NCBI GenBank assembly: GCA_900546485.1
Contig: URDK01000110.1
Location: 1-7,411 of the forward strand
Reading direction: 5' to 3'
Length of the DNA: 7,411 bases
DNA from: an uncultured Eubacteriales bacterium
GTDB lineage: Bacteria > Bacillota > Clostridia > Oscillospirales > Oscillospiraceae
Position 1 is the stretch's first letter. Each line of letters starts with the position of its first letter. Both the position numbers and the translations under genes were made by a program. The notes below the pieces were generated by a model. The model saw only the letters and a list, made by a program, of their open reading frames with translations. It was not told where the DNA came from and did not search any database. Below, one piece after another: positions 4,940-7,411 of this stretch.

Positions 4940-7123
4940 TCAATCCAGTATATTTTGCCCCGTATAGAGCATGTAATAGCGGCCCTTTTGGGCAAGCAGC
5001 TCCTCATGGCCGCCCTTTTCCTGTATCTCGCCGTGCTCGATGACAACGATACAGTTCGCATTGCGGACGGTGGAAAGCCGGTGGGCAATGACAAACACGG
5101 TGCGGTTCGTCATCAGCGCGTCCATGCCGCGCTCTATGTGCCGCTCCGTGCGGGTGTCGATGGAGCTCGTCGCCTCATCCAGTACCATGACCGGCGGGTC
5201 CGCCACCGCCGCGCGGGCGATGGCCAGCAGCTGGCGCTGGCCCTGCGAGAGATTCGCGCCGTCGCCCGTCACCATGGTGTTGTAGCCGTCGGGAAGGCGG
5301 CGAATGAAGCTGTGCGCGTTCGCGCTCTTTGCCGCGGCGATGCACTCCTCGTCCGTGGCGTTCAGCCGGCCGTAGCGGATGTTGTCCATGACCGTGCCGG
5401 TAAAGAGGTGCGTGTCCTGCAGCACCGCGCCAAGCGAGCGGCGCAGGTCGTCCTTGCGGATGTCGCGCACGTCTATGCCGTCGTAGGTTATCGTGCCGGA
5501 ATCTATCTCGTAGAAGCGGTTTATGAGGTTCGTGATGGTCGTCTTGCCAGCGCCGGTCGAGCCGACGAAGGCTATCTTCTGTCCGGGGTTGGCGTACACG
5601 TTCACATGCTTCAAAATGGGCTTTTCGGGCACATATGAGAAGCAGACGTCGATGAGCCGCACTGCGCCCTTGAGCTCTGCCAGGCAGTAGTCCTCGCCCG
5701 GGACATTGCGGACGCTGCCGCGTATGATGTGCAGCGTGCCGGCTCCGGAGCTGTCCGGGTACTTCCAGGCCCAGCCGTGGGAAGCGAGGGTCGAGAGGTC
5801 GGTCACCTCGGTAAGCGTCCCGTCACGCTCGGCGCGGACCCAGATGCCATCCGGGGAGTCCTCGTTCGGCGGGAGCATACGCAGCGTGCCGCCCTCGCGC
5901 ACGGCCTGGCCCAGCTCCACGGGCGAGCCGTCGGCCTCAATTGCCACGGGCACCAGCGTGAGCCGCGAAGCGCGCGGCACCTTCCAGGCCCAGGTGTGCG
6001 GGTGAGTGGACTCGGCATCCTCGGTTATGGCACCGTTGGCGTCCTTGTGCGCGCCGACGAGCGTTACGACGCCCTCATCCACCTCGGGCTCCATGTCGAT
6101 TATCTCAAAGATGCGCTCCGCGCCCGCAAGGGCAGAGAGGAGAGCTGTCATCTGCTGCGAGACCTGGCTCATGGGCTGAGAGATCTGCCTGCCGTACTGG
6201 AGATAGACAGCGAGCCCGCCGAGGTCGAGCATACCGCCGAAGGCGAAGAGCCCGCCGACGATAGAGGTCAGTGCGTAGCCGATGTTCATGACGTTGGCCA
6301 CGATGGGCATCATGGCCGTGCCGTAGAAGTTCGCGTCCTTGGCGACGTCGAAATAGGCGTCGTTGAGCTTGCCGAACTGCTCCTTGGCCTCCTCCTCATG
6401 CGTGAAGGCCTTGACTACGCGCAGGCCCTCTATCATCTCCTGAATGTTGCCGTTCATCTCACCGAGTGCCTTCTGCTGCTGACGGTAGAGCTTGCGGCTG
6501 CGCCCGCCGATTATACGAATGGCGAAGAAACTGCCCGCCAGCACCAGCAGCGTCACGATGAAGAGCGGCGCGCAGGTCACCAGCATGACTATCACGATGC
6601 CCACAAAGAGCAGCGAGGAGGAGATGACGGAGACTATGCTCTGTTCAAGCATCTGCTGGACATAGTCGGCGTCGTTTGAGAAGCGGCTCATCAGCTCGCC
6701 GTGGGTGTGCTTGTCGTAGAATGAGAGGGGCAGGTCCTGCATCTTGTCAAAGAGTTCGGCTCTCAGCTTGTTCGTGCCGCGATGGGCCAGCTGGGCCATG
6801 ATGGCCGACTGCGCATAGCTGCACACCGCGCCGAGCAGAAACACGGCCGCCATGACGGCCAGCATACGTGCCAGATACCCCAGCTTGTCGGAGAGCGAGC
6901 CGGAGCCCACCAGCTCGTTGAGCACGGGCCTGATGAGATAGGTGCCGGCAATGCTGGCGACGGAGCTCATGATGACGCAGAGGAACACGATGACAAGCAG
7001 CCATTTTTTGCCGCTGATATACTTCATGAGCCTTAGCATCGTGCGCTTGGCGTTCTTTGGCTTCTGATAGCCGCCGCGCGCGGCGGGGCCGCCGGGTCCG
7101 TGCCCGCCTTTGTTTTCAGCCAT
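4940..7123 (-). CDS. ABC exporter half-transporter, consensus-site subunit, with enlarged linker
   Basis: The 727-residue protein fuses a six-helix exporter membrane domain (residues about 38-330) to an ATPase domain (about 485-727). Nucleotide-binding motifs are intact: Walker A GSTGAGKT (521-528), Q-loop Q569, signature LSQGQ (625-629), Walker B VMVLDE (645-650) with the catalytic glutamate, and H-loop H681 in AHR. The LSQGQRQLLAI pattern resembles the TM288-type partner of heterodimeric exporters. The family is usually 570-620 residues; the excess is mainly an insert at about 350-483 between the two domains, with two WAWK motifs. The first 27 residues are rich in Gly and Lys, with no signal peptide. 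Its start is supported by GGAAGGAG 9 nt upstream and overlaps the end of the partner gene by 8 nt, so the two are translationally linked. Substrate is unknown; multidrug, lipid or peptide export are possible. Confidence 0.92.
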   Translation of the reverse strand: MAENKGGHGPGGPAARGGYQKPKNAKRTMLRLMKYISGKKWLLVIVFLCVIMSSVASIAGTYLIRPVLNELVGSGSLSDKLGYLARMLAVMAAVFLLGAVCSYAQSAIMAQLAHRGTNKLRAELFDKMQDLPLSFYDKHTHGELMSRFSNDADYVQQMLEQSIVSVISSSLLFVGIVIVMLVTCAPLFIVTLLVLAGSFFAIRIIGGRSRKLYRQQQKALGEMNGNIQEMIEGLRVVKAFTHEEEAKEQFGKLNDAYFDVAKDANFYGTAMMPIVANVMNIGYALTSIVGGLFAFGGMLDLGGLAVYLQYGRQISQPMSQVSQQMTALLSALAGAERIFEIIDMEPEVDEGVVTLVGAHKDANGAITEDAESTHPHTWAWKVPRASRLTLVPVAIEADGSPVELGQAVREGGTLRMLPPNEDSPDGIWVRAERDGTLTEVTDLSTLASHGWAWKYPDSSGAGTLHIIRGSVRNVPGEDYCLAELKGAVRLIDVCFSYVPEKPILKHVNVYANPGQKIAFVGSTGAGKTTITNLINRFYEIDSGTITYDGIDVRDIRKDDLRRSLGAVLQDTHLFTGTVMDNIRYGRLNATDEECIAAAKSANAHSFIRRLPDGYNTMVTGDGANLSQGQRQLLAIARAAVADPPVMVLDEATSSIDTRTERHIERGMDALMTNRTVFVIAHRLSTVRNANCIVVIEHGEIQEKGGHEELLAQKGRYYMLYTGQNILD
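5762..5993 (-). repeat. Imperfect internal repeat in the exporter linker (WAWK units)
   Basis: The 13-bp plus-strand word CTTCCAGGCCCAG occurs at 5762-5774 and 5981-5993, encoding WAWK at residues 451-454 and 378-381. Context is similar at both, (H/G)-x-WAWK-x-P: HTWAWKVP and HGWAWKYP, 73 residues apart. This suggests that a linker segment was duplicated and then diverged; similarity outside the motif is weak by eye. Confidence 0.5.
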
Positions 7124-7411
7124 TGTCGATCGCTCCTTCCTGCTGAGACTGGTAGATCTCGCGATAGATGTCGCTCGTCTCCATCAGCTCCTCGTGCGTG
7201 CCCTCCGCCGCGATGTGGTCGTCGTCGAGGACGACTATCTTGTCGGCGTAGCGGACGGAGCCGATGCGCTGGGCGATGATGATCACGGTGGTGTCCTTCA
7301 GATTTTCGGAGAAGGAGCGGCGTATCTCAGCCTCGGTGGCGGAGTCGACCGCCGAGGTGGAGTCGTCAAGAATTAGTATCGCAGGGTGCCTGAGCATGGC
7401 GCGGGCAATAC
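7116..7411 (-). CDS. ABC exporter half-transporter, degenerate-site subunit, C-terminal part (runs off window end)
   Basis: Only the end of the ATPase domain is inside the window; the frame is open to the edge, reading IARAMLRHP before an internal methionine, so the true start lies beyond 7411. The Walker B region reads ILILDDSTSAVD, with Asp where the catalytic Glu normally stands, and the H-loop reads AQR instead of AHR. These two substitutions mark the non-hydrolysing site of heterodimeric exporters such as TM287/288 and BmrCD, with TM287 the closest pattern I recall. The downstream gene has the intact residues, so the two should form one heterodimer. The TGA at 7118-7116 overlaps the start of the downstream gene. 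Confidence 0.88.
   Translation of the reverse strand, partial: IARAMLRHPAILILDDSTSAVDSATEAEIRRSFSENLKDTTVIIIAQRIGSVRYADKIVVLDDDHIAAEGTHEELMETSDIYREIYQSQQEGAIDNG

Noticed and set aside
7116..7397. Methionine at 7397 as the start of a 93-residue small protein
   Set aside because: The frame stays open upstream to the window edge and reads IARAMLRHP, continuous with an ABC ATPase domain, so this is an internal methionine of a truncated view.
1..7411. CRISPR arrays, insertion sequences, tRNA or rRNA genes, prophage or attachment sites
   Set aside because: No regularly spaced repeats, transposase-like frames, terminal inverted repeats or RNA gene signatures were found on either strand.

Overview
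This window looks like chromosome from a GC-rich anaerobic Firmicute, probably a gut clostridium of the Oscillospiraceae type. That placement is an inference from the gene content, the strong AGGAGG-type ribosome binding sites, the sigma-A-like promoters in AT-rich gaps between GC-rich genes, and the intrinsic terminators. No marker gene fixes the taxon.

Positions 1-4836 form part of an anaerobic purine/urate (selenium-dependent hydroxylase-type) catabolic cluster. On the minus strand, reading from about 3322 down to 1, an ssnA amidohydrolase gene (1812-3143), a short ygfK-like flavin/iron-sulfur gene (73-1776) and the first 18 codons of a probable diaminopropionate ammonia-lyase gene (1-55) are tightly spaced and appear to be one operon. 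Divergently, on the plus strand, lies hydA, a dihydropyrimidinase/D-hydantoinase-family gene (3472-4836) ending in a strong terminator. This set (SsnA, YgfK, HyuA/HydA, DpaL/YgeX) matches the E. coli ygeW-to-xdhD region and related clusters linked to anaerobic urate/xanthine breakdown. The working model is reductive opening of the purine ring, then deamination or hydrolysis by the amidohydrolases, then lysis of 2,3-diaminopropionate to pyruvate and ammonia.

The 328-bp gap between ssnA and hydA is the most interesting non-coding stretch. It has two good divergent promoters (minus: TTGCAT-17-TATTAT; plus: TTGTTA-17-TATAAT) with AT-rich inverted repeats between them. The ssnA promoter would make a leader of about 180 nt. 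In that leader, a 9-bp GC hairpin followed by a T-run sits 48 nt before the ssnA start codon. It overlaps an alternative 10-bp helix that would destroy it. This is the layout of a transcription attenuator or riboswitch, and I do not recognise the upstream RNA as a known aptamer class.

Positions 4896-7411 hold a separate minus-strand operon for a heterodimeric ABC exporter: the end of a degenerate-site half-transporter (7116-7411, running off the window) overlapping a consensus-site half-transporter (4940-7123). The latter carries an unusual insert of roughly 130 residues between its membrane domain and ATPase domain. The exporter operon and hydA converge on two back-to-back terminators (4845-4928). 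No tRNA, rRNA, CRISPR array or mobile element was seen.
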